Shown here one piece after another: positions 23,629 to 31,648 of a DNA stretch of 64,000 nt. Every line of letters begins with the position of its first letter. Within the stretch, counting starts at the first letter, position 1. Origin of the DNA: Diadophis punctatus similis. Its lineage: Eukaryota; Chordata; Lepidosauria; Squamata; Dipsadidae. The DNA is taken from assembly GCA_023053685.1 (NCBI GenBank), contig JALIGW010000021.1, forward strand, positions 11,302,329-11,366,328, in the 5' to 3' direction. The notes below the pieces were generated by a model. The model saw nothing but the letters and a program-made list of their open reading frames with translations. It made no database searches and was not told the DNA's origin. Position numbers and translations under genes: made by a program.

Positions 23629-24327
23629 TCGACTCAGTCCTAGGCCTAGGATTGTTTCTCCCCAATTTCGCAGTTTTTCTACCACCTTCAACTGAATCCA
23701 GATTTTGGACCATCTATCAACTTTATTACTAACTGTGAGTGAGTCCCCACCTGTCCTATCCATCGGGGGTGTTGGGACTGTCTGGACAGGCTGCGGCCTA
23801 GTCCACGGCCTACCTCCACCTTTGGTGGATGGTTACCATCCTCACAGTGTGGCCTGGCATTCCTGTTTCCATCTTGTCACAGAAGCCTAGCGCTTGGGTG
23901 ACCAGCAGCCAGGGTGGCCTTTTGCCACTTTCCGCAGAGAGAGACCCTTCCTTGGTTGCCCCGCAGAAGCCAAGCGCTTGAGCGGTCAGGGCCTCTCTCT
24001 CCCTCTCTGCTCCCCCTAATCGGGCTCAGTTTTTCTGTCGGCCTTTTGGGGAGTGTGGCCTCATGAGGGCGAGCGTTGGCGGTCCAGTCGGCGGCTCATC
24101 GGCCTGTGCGACCGCCCCTCCTCACTGAGGCCTGCCACCATCGGCCAGCTTCCTCCGTGGCCATTTGCCCCCTTGTTCGGGTTTGTGCCTGGTCGGGGAC
24201 TTGTGGAGAGGCTTGCGGCCTAATCGGCAGCAACTTCGGCTGCAGGCCGCGCCCTCCCTGTTGATACATTTGGCGCCCGGAGGAGCCGCGCTCCCGCCCA
24301 TCAGCTGTTTCACGGTGATTTGAAGAG

Positions 24328-24405
24328 CGCGCAGCCGCAGATCACGTCAGTGGACTTCCGGACACTCGCGCAGCCGCAGATCGCTTCCGACGCCTTCCGG
24401 ACTCC
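24328..24405 (+). repeat. Two-copy 39-bp tandem duplication in DIRS leader
   Basis: CGCGCAGCCGCAGATC occurs at 24328 and 24367, each followed about 20 bp later by TTCCGGAC. Confidence 0.8.
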
Positions 24406-24460
24406 CTCGGCCGATGCGGGCTTTCCCGGCCTCTTCGCGTGGCCGCAGAAGGCTCCTTTA

Positions 24461-24485
24461 CGTCACAGGGGATTCCCCTGTGACG
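24461..24485. promoter_or_regulatory. 25-nt palindrome with kB-like core in DIRS leader
   Basis: CGTCACAGGGG (24461-24471) and CCCCTGTGACG (24475-24485) are exact reverse complements around ATT. The centre GGGGATTCCCC (24468-24478) fits the NF-kB consensus GGGRNNYYCC. It may act as an RNA hairpin in the leader or as a DNA site; neither is shown. Confidence 0.55.
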
Positions 24486-24744
24486 AGCCTGGGGACCAGC
24501 TGCCTGGCGGCTCACTAGTGAAGCGGACCTTCGCCGCGGCTTCTCCCTGCGGCTCTGTGGAAGCGGCGTGGGTGCCTGGCTCCATTGGACCTCTGCCTCT
24601 CCCAGCGCAGGAGCCAGCGCCACTGCAGCCAAGGCCATCTGAGGCACCTGGACCTTGCTCCTTTCGCCGGGACCAGCGCCAGCACCAGGGCCGTAAAAGC
24701 ACCCCCCCCCTTGCTGGTCGCCAACCTCCCCCGCAGCCTTCATC

Positions 24745-26379
24745 ATGACGGAGCGAGCCACCTCGGGCAGGAATAAGCCCAGGCAGGCCAACGACAGGGA
24801 GGGTGGGGCAGGTCATTCCCCACCACCATCTGGGCACAGGGACCGCTCCCCCCTGAAGCAGGGCTCCGAGAAGGCCAAGGCCTCATCCAAGGGCCCAGAC
24901 AAGACCAAGGCCTCCTCCAAGGGGTCCCACCCCAGCAAGGACAAGGCTCCCAAGGCTCCTGAGCGCTCCGCTCTGCCCCCTGCTGGCCCAGCCCCCTTAG
25001 TGCACCATGAGCCCTCTCAGAGGGACAGGCGCTCCTCGGGCACCCTGTCGCTGGACAATCCAGACCTTTGTTTGGGGGAGGACGATATCTGGGAGGACCC
25101 CAGGCCCAGCTCACCTACGCCTCGCCCGCCCACTGCCACACAACAATTTTATTCACCTGAGGTGCAGGCATTGATACAGGCAGCCATCGCGCAGGGCATA
25201 GAGGCGGGCATGAAGCATGTGGCCATCGCAGCACCACCCCCAGCTCCACCTTTGCAGCCGGCGCCACCTCGCACGCCACCTGCTACCATCACCGTGCAAC
25301 CCCCGGTGGCCGAAGCTGACCCAGGCTCTCCCCTGTCACTCCACGGACAGGACGACCAGGTTCAGGACTTGGAGCTGTCAGAGGATGAGGAGCTCGTCCC
25401 TGAGGCCCCGGTGATCACCGGATTGTTTAACCCCGCGCTCTTTAAATCGCTGCTCCACAAGGCCAGGGCCACGGCCAAGTTTTCCTCCAAGGACCAGGCG
25501 CCCGCAGGGGATGAACCCGAGGACCCTCTTTTCGAGGAAACCACCTCACAGCTGGAAGTGGTGCCGACCCCCAAATTATTTGTGGAGTCAGTGCTCAAGC
25601 AGTGGGCGTCCCCGACTGCCGGCGTCGTCCCCTCTACAGCGGACAAGCATTTCTTCAATGTTTCCTCCGCTCTGGCTCAACACCTGCCAGTCCCTCCGGT
25701 GGAACCGGCCATTAAGGTACTGTATTCTCCCGCGCAGATGCCTGGTGACTCAGAGGAGTTACTCCGTCCGGAGGACAGACGCACGGAACAAGCCCTGCAG
25801 AAGACGCACCAAGCGGCCGCTTGGGCCGTCAAGGCTTCTGCGACGGCTTCGTTCTTTTGCCGGACTTCCATTCGATGGCTGAAAGCTCTGCAAGAGCACC
25901 TGCCTGCCTCCGACGTTCGAGCGAGGCAAGATATCAACAAGCTCATCGCCGCCTCGCAGTTCACCTCGGACGCAACGCTCCAGGCCACCCGATTTGCTGC
26001 TAGAGCCATGGGAACCTCTGTGGTGGCGCGCAGAATGCACTGGCTGAGGAGCTGGCCCGCTGACTGTTGCCACAAGTGGCGGCTAGCTGGGGCTCCAGTG
26101 ACAGATAAGTCGCTCTTCGGTGAGGCCCTCGATCCCTACCTAATCGAGACTAAAGACAAACGCAAGGTCTTGCCAAACTCCACTAGGAAGGCACAGGCCA
26201 AGCCTCAGAGCCCTGCCCCGGCGTTCCCCAGGCGAAAGTATAGGGCACCTTCCTATAACCAAAGCAGATCGCGGGCCTCGCCCCGTCAGACTCAGGGTCA
26301 GGACAGGGCCAATTCTAACCAGCAATCCAAGCGCCCTTTTCGGAAGGCAGGTGGTCGCCCCTTCCGCCACTACAAGTAG
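24745..26379 (+). CDS. DIRS Gag-like ORF1 protein
   Basis: A 544-residue open frame. The ATG at 24745 has A at -3, and the upstream frame gives no other ATG. Residues 1-130 are low-complexity and rich in Pro, Ser, Lys and Ala. Residues 130-280 are acidic with Pro-rich stretches (APPPAPPLQPAPPRTPP). Residues 300-470 look folded and include MHWLRSWPADCCHKWR and DKSLFGEALDPYL, resembling the conserved FG..LD block of DIRS ORF1 proteins. The last 80 residues are strongly basic (RRKYRAPSYNQSRSR, RPFRKAGGRPFRHYK), suitable for nucleic acid binding. No CCHC zinc knuckle is present. By family it should package the RNA; that role is inferred. The frame ends at 26377-26379 inside a region overlapping the RT frame. 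Confidence 0.88.
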   Translation: MTERATSGRNKPRQANDREGGAGHSPPPSGHRDRSPLKQGSEKAKASSKGPDKTKASSKGSHPSKDKAPKAPERSALPPAGPAPLVHHEPSQRDRRSSGTLSLDNPDLCLGEDDIWEDPRPSSPTPRPPTATQQFYSPEVQALIQAAIAQGIEAGMKHVAIAAPPPAPPLQPAPPRTPPATITVQPPVAEADPGSPLSLHGQDDQVQDLELSEDEELVPEAPVITGLFNPALFKSLLHKARATAKFSSKDQAPAGDEPEDPLFEETTSQLEVVPTPKLFVESVLKQWASPTAGVVPSTADKHFFNVSSALAQHLPVPPVEPAIKVLYSPAQMPGDSEELLRPEDRRTEQALQKTHQAAAWAVKASATASFFCRTSIRWLKALQEHLPASDVRARQDINKLIAASQFTSDATLQATRFAARAMGTSVVARRMHWLRSWPADCCHKWRLAGAPVTDKSLFGEALDPYLIETKDKRKVLPNSTRKAQAKPQSPAPAFPRRKYRAPSYNQSRSRASPRQTQGQDRANSNQQSKRPFRKAGGRPFRHYK

Positions 26380-26382
26380 TGG
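26334..26382 (+). promoter_or_regulatory. Candidate -1 frameshift signal between Gag and RT
   Basis: C CCT TTT (26334-26340) is a canonical X XXY YYZ heptamer, in phase with Gag codons (Pro 26335, Phe 26338). It lies inside the window 26319-26379 where the RT frame (-1 relative to Gag) is open. CGGAAGG (26341-26347) pairs perfectly with CCTTCCG (26360-26366), and loop bases GTGG (26351-26354) can pair with CCAC (26367-26370) as an H-type pseudoknot. Alternatively CCACTA (26367-26372) pairs with TAGTGG (26377-26382) over the stop codon. The stem touches the heptamer with no spacer, which is tighter than usual. Confidence 0.6.
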
Positions 26383-28265
26383 ATCAGACTTCTCCCATTG
26401 GGGGTCACCTGCGTTTTTTCGCTAGGCGGTGGGAGGAGATTACTACGGACGCTTGGGTTCGCGAGACCCTAACACTCGGACTCGCCTTAGATCTCCTCTC
26501 CACTCCCCCCGACTCCTTCATGAGGTGCTCCCAGTCCTCCAACCCGCAGAAACGGGCCCAGATGCTTGAAGCCATCCAGCATCTGCTGGAGATTGAGGCC
26601 ATCCAGCGGGTCCCTGAGGACCAGCGGGGGCAAGGATTCTATTCCAATTTGTTCCTCGTGGAGAAGTCGTCGGGTGGGTGGAGAGCGGTCTTGGACCTCA
26701 AGCGCCTTAATAAGTTCTTGGTGTACAAGAAATTTAAGATGCATACTCTACAGTCCATATTGGACGGCATTCGTAAGGGTGACTTTATGTGCTCTATCGA
26801 CCTCACTGAGGCATATTTGCATGTCCCAATTCGGCCTTCCCACCAAAAGTTCCTGCGATTCTCATATGACAACGAACACTATCAGTATTCGGCCCTGCCA
26901 TTCGGCCTCTCCTCGGCACCCAGGGTCTTCACAAAGATTCTGGCCGCCCTTGCAGCTCACTTGAGGGCAGTGCCGATTCGAATACAGTGTTACCTCGACG
27001 ACATTTTAATTCAGTCATCTTCCCTGGCCCGGGCAGAGCTGGACCTGCAGACCACCATGGACGTTCTGCAATACCACGGCTTCTCTCTCAACCTGGAGAA
27101 GAGCCACTTGATTCCCTCCACTCGCATCACTCACTTAGGGGCCATTGTGGACTCTCTGGAGTGCAGGGTGTATCTGTCGGAGGAAAGACAACTCAGTCTG
27201 TCTTCTCTGACCCAACAGGTTCTTGGACAGGGCCGGGTTCCGCTGAACCTCCTGTCCTCCCTGTTGGGAAAGATGATATCCGCTATACATATAACACCTT
27301 GGGCACAACTGCACTCCAGAGACCTACAATGGTTTCTTTTGCCATTTCAGCAGGCGAACAAGTCCAACTCCTCGGCCAGGGTCCAGCTCCCGACGGCGGT
27401 CCGGCGGTCCCTGCATTGGTGGCAGTCCCCAGCGATCAGCAAGGGTTCCAGCTTCCTCGAGCCTCGCCGGGTGACGGTGACATCGGATGCCAGCCTCTAC
27501 GGGTGGGGCGCTCACACATCGTCCCACGTGGCACAGGGCACCTGGACCGCAGCGGAGTCAACGGCCAGCATCAACCTCCTGGAGCTACGAGCGGCGTACC
27601 TGGGCCTCCGGCAATTCCAGCATCTCCTAACTGGGCAACACGTCCTCCTGTTGACGGACAACGTGACCACCAAAGCCCATGTCAACAGGCAAGGTGGGAC
27701 TGTCTCGCGCCGCCTGCTCTCCGAGGCCAAGGAATTAGGCCTCTGGGCGGAATGGCACCTCCTCTCGCTCTGGGCGGAGCACATCTCAGGGGTGTCGAAC
27801 CGCACAGCGGACTGGCTCAGCCGCCACGACGTCGACACGGCAGAGTGGGCCCTGCACCCAGACATTTTTCGGGAGCTGACTGCCCGGTTTGGCAACCCGG
27901 TGGTCGACCTCTTTGCGACCCCGCTGAATGCCAAGCTCCCGCGCTTCATCACGCGGTATCAGACACCTGGCACGATGGACACGGACGCCCTCCGTTGCCC
28001 GTGGCCACGGGGCCTACTCTACGCATTTCCGCCCCTTCCACTCATTCCCCGAGTTATCAGGAAGATGCTAGACGAGCAGGCGGAACTGATCCTATTGGCC
28101 CCCCATTGGCCGCGACGGGCATGGTTCGCGGACCTCAAGTCGCTCTCGACCAGCCCATCCTGGAGGATCCCGCAGACCACATCGTCGCTCTCCCAGGGGT
28201 CAGTTCAGCACCCGGATCCACAGTGGCTCCAACTGACCGCCTGGCGCTTGAGCGGCGCACCCTAA
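26340..28265 (+). CDS. DIRS ORF2: reverse transcriptase, RNase H and Dam-like domain
   Basis: The frame is open from 26319. The start given is the first codon read after the proposed slip. The first ATG is only at 26520, inside the RT fold, and GTG at 26379 is not a credible eukaryotic start. Counting residues from 26379: RT motif A SIDLTEAYLHVPI (139-151, Asp141), motif B ALPFGLSSAPRVF (172-184) and motif C YLDDIL (205-210) with both Asp. RNase H has TSDAS (Asp370), LELRA (Glu402), TDN (Asp427) and TADWLSR (Asp478), a complete DEDD set. Residues 495-590 have VDLFAT, YAFPPLPLI and LILLAPHWPRRAWF, the post-RNase H domain of DIRS elements usually described as Dam-like methyltransferase. No stop or lost catalytic residue is seen. 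Confidence 0.93.
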   Translation, partial: SEGRWSPLPPLQVVDQTSPIGGHLRFFARRWEEITTDAWVRETLTLGLALDLLSTPPDSFMRCSQSSNPQKRAQMLEAIQHLLEIEAIQRVPEDQRGQGFYSNLFLVEKSSGGWRAVLDLKRLNKFLVYKKFKMHTLQSILDGIRKGDFMCSIDLTEAYLHVPIRPSHQKFLRFSYDNEHYQYSALPFGLSSAPRVFTKILAALAAHLRAVPIRIQCYLDDILIQSSSLARAELDLQTTMDVLQYHGFSLNLEKSHLIPSTRITHLGAIVDSLECRVYLSEERQLSLSSLTQQVLGQGRVPLNLLSSLLGKMISAIHITPWAQLHSRDLQWFLLPFQQANKSNSSARVQLPTAVRRSLHWWQSPAISKGSSFLEPRRVTVTSDASLYGWGAHTSSHVAQGTWTAAESTASINLLELRAAYLGLRQFQHLLTGQHVLLLTDNVTTKAHVNRQGGTVSRRLLSEAKELGLWAEWHLLSLWAEHISGVSNRTADWLSRHDVDTAEWALHPDIFRELTARFGNPVVDLFATPLNAKLPRFITRYQTPGTMDTDALRCPWPRGLLYAFPPLPLIPRVIRKMLDEQAELILLAPHWPRRAWFADLKSLSTSPSWRIPQTTSSLSQGSVQHPDPQWLQLTAWRLSGAP

Positions 28266-29326
28266 CTCTTCGCGGGGTCCCCGAGAGCATTATCAGAACT
28301 CTGCTCTCCTCTCGCCGGGCCTCCACCATCCGCATCTACAACTCCACCTGGCGGACATTTCACGATTGGTGTGTCGGCACCGGCTTTAACCCGATCGACC
28401 TCTCGGTCATACAGGTCCTCCAATTTCTGCAAGCGGGCCTCAACAAGGGTCTCTCGCCCAGCACCTTGCGGCGACAGGTGGCAGCGCTCTCAACGGTCCT
28501 TTCATGCCACTCTTCTGCGCCCTTGTCAACGCATCCCTTAATCGTTCGCTTCTTGAAGGCGGCGGTCAATATCTCGCCTCCCGTGGTACATAGGTACCCC
28601 ACCTGGGACCTGCAGAAGGTTCTTCTGGCACTGACCGAGGCCCCCTACGAGCCCCTCCGGACAGTTTCGCTGCAGCACCTTACGCATAAGGTTGCCTTTT
28701 TGGTAGCGATCACTTCAGCCCGGAGAATATCCGAACTGGCAGCCCTATCCGTCCGGGACGATCTCTGTATTTTTCATCCGGACCGGGTGGTGCTTCGCCT
28801 TGACCCCACATTCCTGCCCAAGATCAATACATACTTCCACAGGGCGCAGGAAGTGGTTCTTCCTTCCTTCTGCTCTCCACCTACAACGCCGACCGAGTGC
28901 AAATGGCACGCTGTCGATGTCCGGCGGGCGATAAAAATCTACAATGTCCGCACGGCTGCATTCCGCCGCTCAGAGTCCTTGTTCGTGGGATTCCACGCCT
29001 CGTCCATGGGTCGCAAGGCTTCGGCGGCGATGGTCGGTCGCTGGATACGCGCAGTCATCGCGGACACTTACCGACAGCAGGACCTGCCTCGTCCGCCACG
29101 TCTGACGGCGCACTCGACGCGCAGCGCCGCCACCACGGCAGCTTGGACTACTAATGCCTCCTTGGAGGAACTATGCCGAGCGGCGACGTGGTCTTCTCCG
29201 TTGCCCTTTATTAGACATTATAAAGTAGACTCCTTTGCCTCGGCTGAGGCGGATTTTGGGCGCAAGGTCTTGCAGACCATAGTTGCTCCTGACGAGGTCT
29301 ACGATTCTGGTGACAACCCTCCCTAG
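28121..29326 (+). CDS. DIRS ORF3: tyrosine recombinase
   Basis: 401 residues from an ATG at 28121 with G at -3 and G at +4, overlapping the RT ORF by 145 bases in another frame. The same frame is open upstream to about 26987, but that part is antisense-free GC-rich coincidence and starts at GTG, so it is not counted. The N-terminal core-binding region includes RRASTIRIYNSTWRTFHDW and GLSPSTLRRQVAALSTVL. Catalytic residues are visible: Arg in TSARRISEL (28721-28726), His-x-x-Arg in HSTRSAA (His 29111, Arg 29120) and the Tyr nucleophile in FIRHYKVDS (29219-29221). By family it inserts the circular cDNA, without making a target duplication. Confidence 0.93.
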   Translation: MVRGPQVALDQPILEDPADHIVALPGVSSAPGSTVAPTDRLALERRTLTLRGVPESIIRTLLSSRRASTIRIYNSTWRTFHDWCVGTGFNPIDLSVIQVLQFLQAGLNKGLSPSTLRRQVAALSTVLSCHSSAPLSTHPLIVRFLKAAVNISPPVVHRYPTWDLQKVLLALTEAPYEPLRTVSLQHLTHKVAFLVAITSARRISELAALSVRDDLCIFHPDRVVLRLDPTFLPKINTYFHRAQEVVLPSFCSPPTTPTECKWHAVDVRRAIKIYNVRTAAFRRSESLFVGFHASSMGRKASAAMVGRWIRAVIADTYRQQDLPRPPRLTAHSTRSAATTAAWTTNASLEELCRAATWSSPLPFIRHYKVDSFASAEADFGRKVLQTIVAPDEVYDSGDNPP

Positions 29327-29348
29327 GGGACGATACGGCTTTGGTATG

Positions 29349-29442
29349 TCCCAATCTTGGAGGCTAGCGCCACCCACTATGGAGAAAGGGCGTTGTTACT
29401 TACCTGAACGCCCATTCTCGTAGGGTGGCGCTAGCCTCCAAG
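29349..29442. repeat. DIRS internal complementary region (circle-junction template)
   Basis: Positions 29349-29386 are the reverse complement of the left end (23515-23552, 38 bp). Positions 29382-29442 are the reverse complement of the right end (29607-29667, 61 bp, one mismatch). The two parts overlap by five bases, GAGAA. This adjacent storage of both ends is the hallmark used by DIRS elements to rebuild full termini through a circular intermediate. Confidence 0.93.
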
Positions 29443-29551
29443 TCCCTCCCTTTTTTTGGGTGTTGTACATACTGAAGGTGTGCGTGGGGGATAAACTATG
29501 GGTCTGACCTACTCCTTCGTCTCAAGAGGGGGATTATGGCACAGTGACAGC

Positions 29552-29558
29552 TTTTATA
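29552..29558 (-). promoter_or_regulatory. TATA box in DIRS right ITR, facing inward
   Basis: TTTTATA on the plus strand is TATAAAA on the minus strand, identical to the left promoter. It would drive antisense transcription across ORF3 and ORF2. Confidence 0.5.
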
Positions 29559-29642
29559 TGAGGTCAGACTCAGTCCTGATTGGCTGATGGATGAGGTCAT
29601 CCCAATCTTGAAGGCTAGCGCCACCCTACGAGAATGGGCGTT

Positions 29643-29651
29643 CAGGTAAGT
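29643..29651 (+). promoter_or_regulatory. Perfect splice-donor consensus at DIRS right end
   Basis: CAGGTAAGT equals the vertebrate 5' splice-site consensus. It is present here on the plus strand and in the internal complementary region on the minus strand. Use is not shown. Confidence 0.45.
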
Positions 29652-29667
29652 AACAACGCCCTTTCTC

Positions 29668-30391
29668 TTTTTATATTATTTTAACATAAGGTCTTTTATT
29701 ATTCAACAAACATTGATTCGATGTACGTATGTTATTGTATAATTTATTCTCTCTGTATTTATGACTTATGGGCTGTGAATAATATGCAAATAAATACTTA
29801 GTAATAGTTTTTTCCCCATTTTTTTCTCCACTGGGTGTCAAACAGAACATACTGTTAACTGAGATAATCTGAGCTAGATTAATTATAGACATCTGGAACA
29901 ATTAAGATAAGGGCTTGGACACAACAGAAGGTAACTAGTGAAAGTAAATCACCAGAGTTAATTTCATAGGCTTGAGCAAAAAAAGAAATAGGCATTTTTA
30001 TTTCACGATCTTGCATTCTATTTATTTTAAGTGATATCATTTGTTACCATATTCTGAGATCTAGAAAAACTCATTTTTATTAACAATTCAAGGGCTGCAA
30101 TATATTTTTATTCTTTCTCAAAGAGTGTGAGCTTTTCAATTTTTAATTGTTAATTCCAATTCTGAGCGTAGCATCGTTTTATATCTAAAAAAAAAATAAG
30201 TCGCACATGTTACCTTCCCTTTGTGCCACCTGGAATTCTCTTATATAAAGAAGTGGTATTATACATTCTTTTGAGACGTGTTTCTTTTATACAAAGCTTA
30301 AAATAAACAACAAATAGATTTTTGAGTCACACGGCAGACTTTTTTTAAAAAAGCATATATATAAAAATTAGTAAGTTGTTGAAGATACATT
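29668..30391. other. Unassigned AT-rich sequence
   Basis: Flanking DNA of the DIRS insertion. No repeat or gene recognised. Confidence 0.4.
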
Positions 30392-30637
30392 GAGGCTGGG
30401 TGTGACAAGGAATGGCTGGGAGGGGAGGGGCCAGGTGAGGCACCCCTTGACATGAGTGACATTGAGTTGGCCATGCCCACCCAGTCACATGACCACCCAG
30501 TCACATGACCACCAAGCCTCACCCGCCGAGTCACATTACCATGAAGCCATGCCCACTGTCACATGACCATCAAGCCACTCCCACAAAATAAGCCACACCC
30601 ACAGAACTGGTATTAAAAAAATTAGAATCCACTCCTG
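30392..30637. mobile_element. hAT-like MITE, family A, CCACCAAGCC subtype
   Basis: The right end is AGAATCCACTCCTG and the interior has repeated CACATGACCACC-like units and CCACACCCACAGAACTGGTA. Flanks GATACATT (30384-30391) and ATACATAC (from 30638) are a decayed target duplication. Confidence 0.65.
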
Positions 30638-30837
30638 ATACATACATACATACATGCTATCAGGTGCTAAGAATTAGGATCACACGTAAGTTCTAGTTTG
30701 GAAGGTGCTCAAGTCTATACACAAGAATCTGTTCAAATAATGATCAGCACTAGATAAGAGTTAATGGAATTCAAGAGGGGATGGACTTGAAGTGTTTGTG
30801 GACATGTAATGATTATAGACTAAGTCCTCTCTTGACT

Positions 30838-30925
30838 CCACCCACATTTTATTTATTTATTTTGTTTATTTATTTTGGTTATTTTGGTTTATTTTGGTTT
30901 TCTTATATGCCGCCCTACTCCCTAC
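30838..30925 (-). mobile_element. LINE 3' tail remnant
   Basis: TTATTTATTTATTTTG followed by TTATATGCCGCCCTACTCCC is the reverse complement of the GGGCGGCATATAA-type end of the L2-like family. Only the end remains. Confidence 0.5.
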
Positions 30926-31139
30926 TCTTCTGCCTACTCTTCTTCTACGCATACATATTTAATGGTAGGGAATATATTGCTGTCAAATAAGGCAGCAGCT
31001 AGAACTTAGATAATGGTGGACAAAGTTCAGGGAAGTGTATGTTAAGTCCTTGACTCAGCTGACAGTCATTCACAATCCTTTGTAACAAAGTCGATCAAGA
31101 AGATTTTGATTACTCATTCTCTGAATGTATCTAGTCCCT

Positions 31140-31193
<54 letters not shown>

Positions 31194-31194
31194 T
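31140..31194. repeat. (ATC)n microsatellite
   Basis: About 18 perfect ATC trinucleotides. Confidence 0.95.
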
Positions 31195-31311
31195 TTTAAC
31201 AACCTCATAATCCCTTGTGGGGTGGAGTCTGGGCAACTGAACGGAGCTAGCAGAGTGTTTAATGGCCAAATGTCCTTCCTGACACCAATGTGGAGTATCT
31301 AGCCCCTATAC

Positions 31312-31640
31312 CCGTGATGGCGAACCTATGGCATGCGTGCCACAACTGGCACACAGAGCCCTCTCTGCAGGCACGCGAGCTGTTGCCCCAACTCAGCTCC
31401 ACTGGACATGCGTGCATGCCTCCCGCCAGCCAGCTGGTTTTCGGGTCTCTGCCATGCATGTGTGGAGGGCAGGGTGCATGCGAGAGACACGCCCGCATGC
31501 ATGGGGACAGGGTGCACAAGCAGGGGTCACGTGTGCATGCGCAGGGGGCATGTGGGGTGTCGCGTGCTCATTGCATTATGGGTGTGTGTGTGTGCACGCA
31601 CACTTTTGGCACTTGGTGCAGAAAAGGTTAGCCATCACTG
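31312..31640. mobile_element. hAT-like MITE, family B
   Basis: Left end GTGATGGCGAACCTATGGCA and right end AGGTTAGCCATCACTG are inverted repeats. A perfect 8-bp duplication CCCTATAC lies at 31304-31311 and 31641-31648. The interior is rich in CpG/TpG words such as GCATGCG. A sister copy is at 49097-49413. Open frames inside come from GC-rich composition. Confidence 0.85.
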
Positions 31641-31648
31641 CCCTATAC

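Larger units (their letters stand above)
23629..24744 (+). other. DIRS GC-rich 5' leader
   Basis: A 1.1-kb leader between the promoter and the Gag ATG, strikingly GC-rich beside the AT-rich flanks. It has a palindrome CCTAGGCCTAGG at 23639-23650, a repeated AGCGCTTG motif near 23889 and 23972, and a 39-bp tandem duplication at 24328-24405. A frame at 24320-24748 is open but has no ATG start, so it is not called as a gene. Its TGA overlaps the Gag ATG. Confidence 0.7.
23515..29667 (+). mobile_element. Complete DIRS-type tyrosine-recombinase retrotransposon
   Basis: About 6.15 kb. In order: left inverted terminal repeat, leader, Gag-like ORF, RT/RNase H/Dam-like ORF, tyrosine recombinase ORF, internal complementary region and right inverted terminal repeat. 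All three ORFs are open. The terminal repeats differ at one of 103 aligned positions. No integrase, protease or direct LTR is present, and no target duplication is seen, as expected for YR integration. Inverted rather than split direct repeats, plus a Dam-like domain, place it in the DIRS group rather than Ngaro or PAT. Both ends share TTCTC (23515-23519 and 29663-29667), which is where the circle junction overlaps. Confidence 0.93.
29524..29667 (-). repeat. DIRS right inverted terminal repeat with extension
   Basis: 29524-29626 is the ITR proper. The extension to 29667 contains a 7-bp hairpin, GGGCGTT (29636-29642) with AACGCCC (29655-29661), and ends TTTCTC. The hairpin is reproduced in the internal complementary region but is absent from the left end. 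Confidence 0.92.

Noticed and set aside
24320..24748. A 142-codon leader ORF overlapping the Gag ATG
   Set aside because: The apparent start is TTG, there is no internal ATG, and the composition is GC-rich with an internal tandem repeat. It is an open leader, not a supported gene.
26987..28120. Treating the full 779-codon frame as the recombinase protein
   Set aside because: It starts at GTG, lies in another frame under RT/RNase H, and shows no recombinase motif before about 28300. An in-frame ATG with good context at 28121 is a better start.
23515..29667. Ngaro, PAT or LTR-retrotransposon identity for the large element
   Set aside because: Ends are inverted repeats with an internal complementary region, there is no protease or DDE integrase, and a Dam-like domain follows RNase H, all pointing to DIRS.
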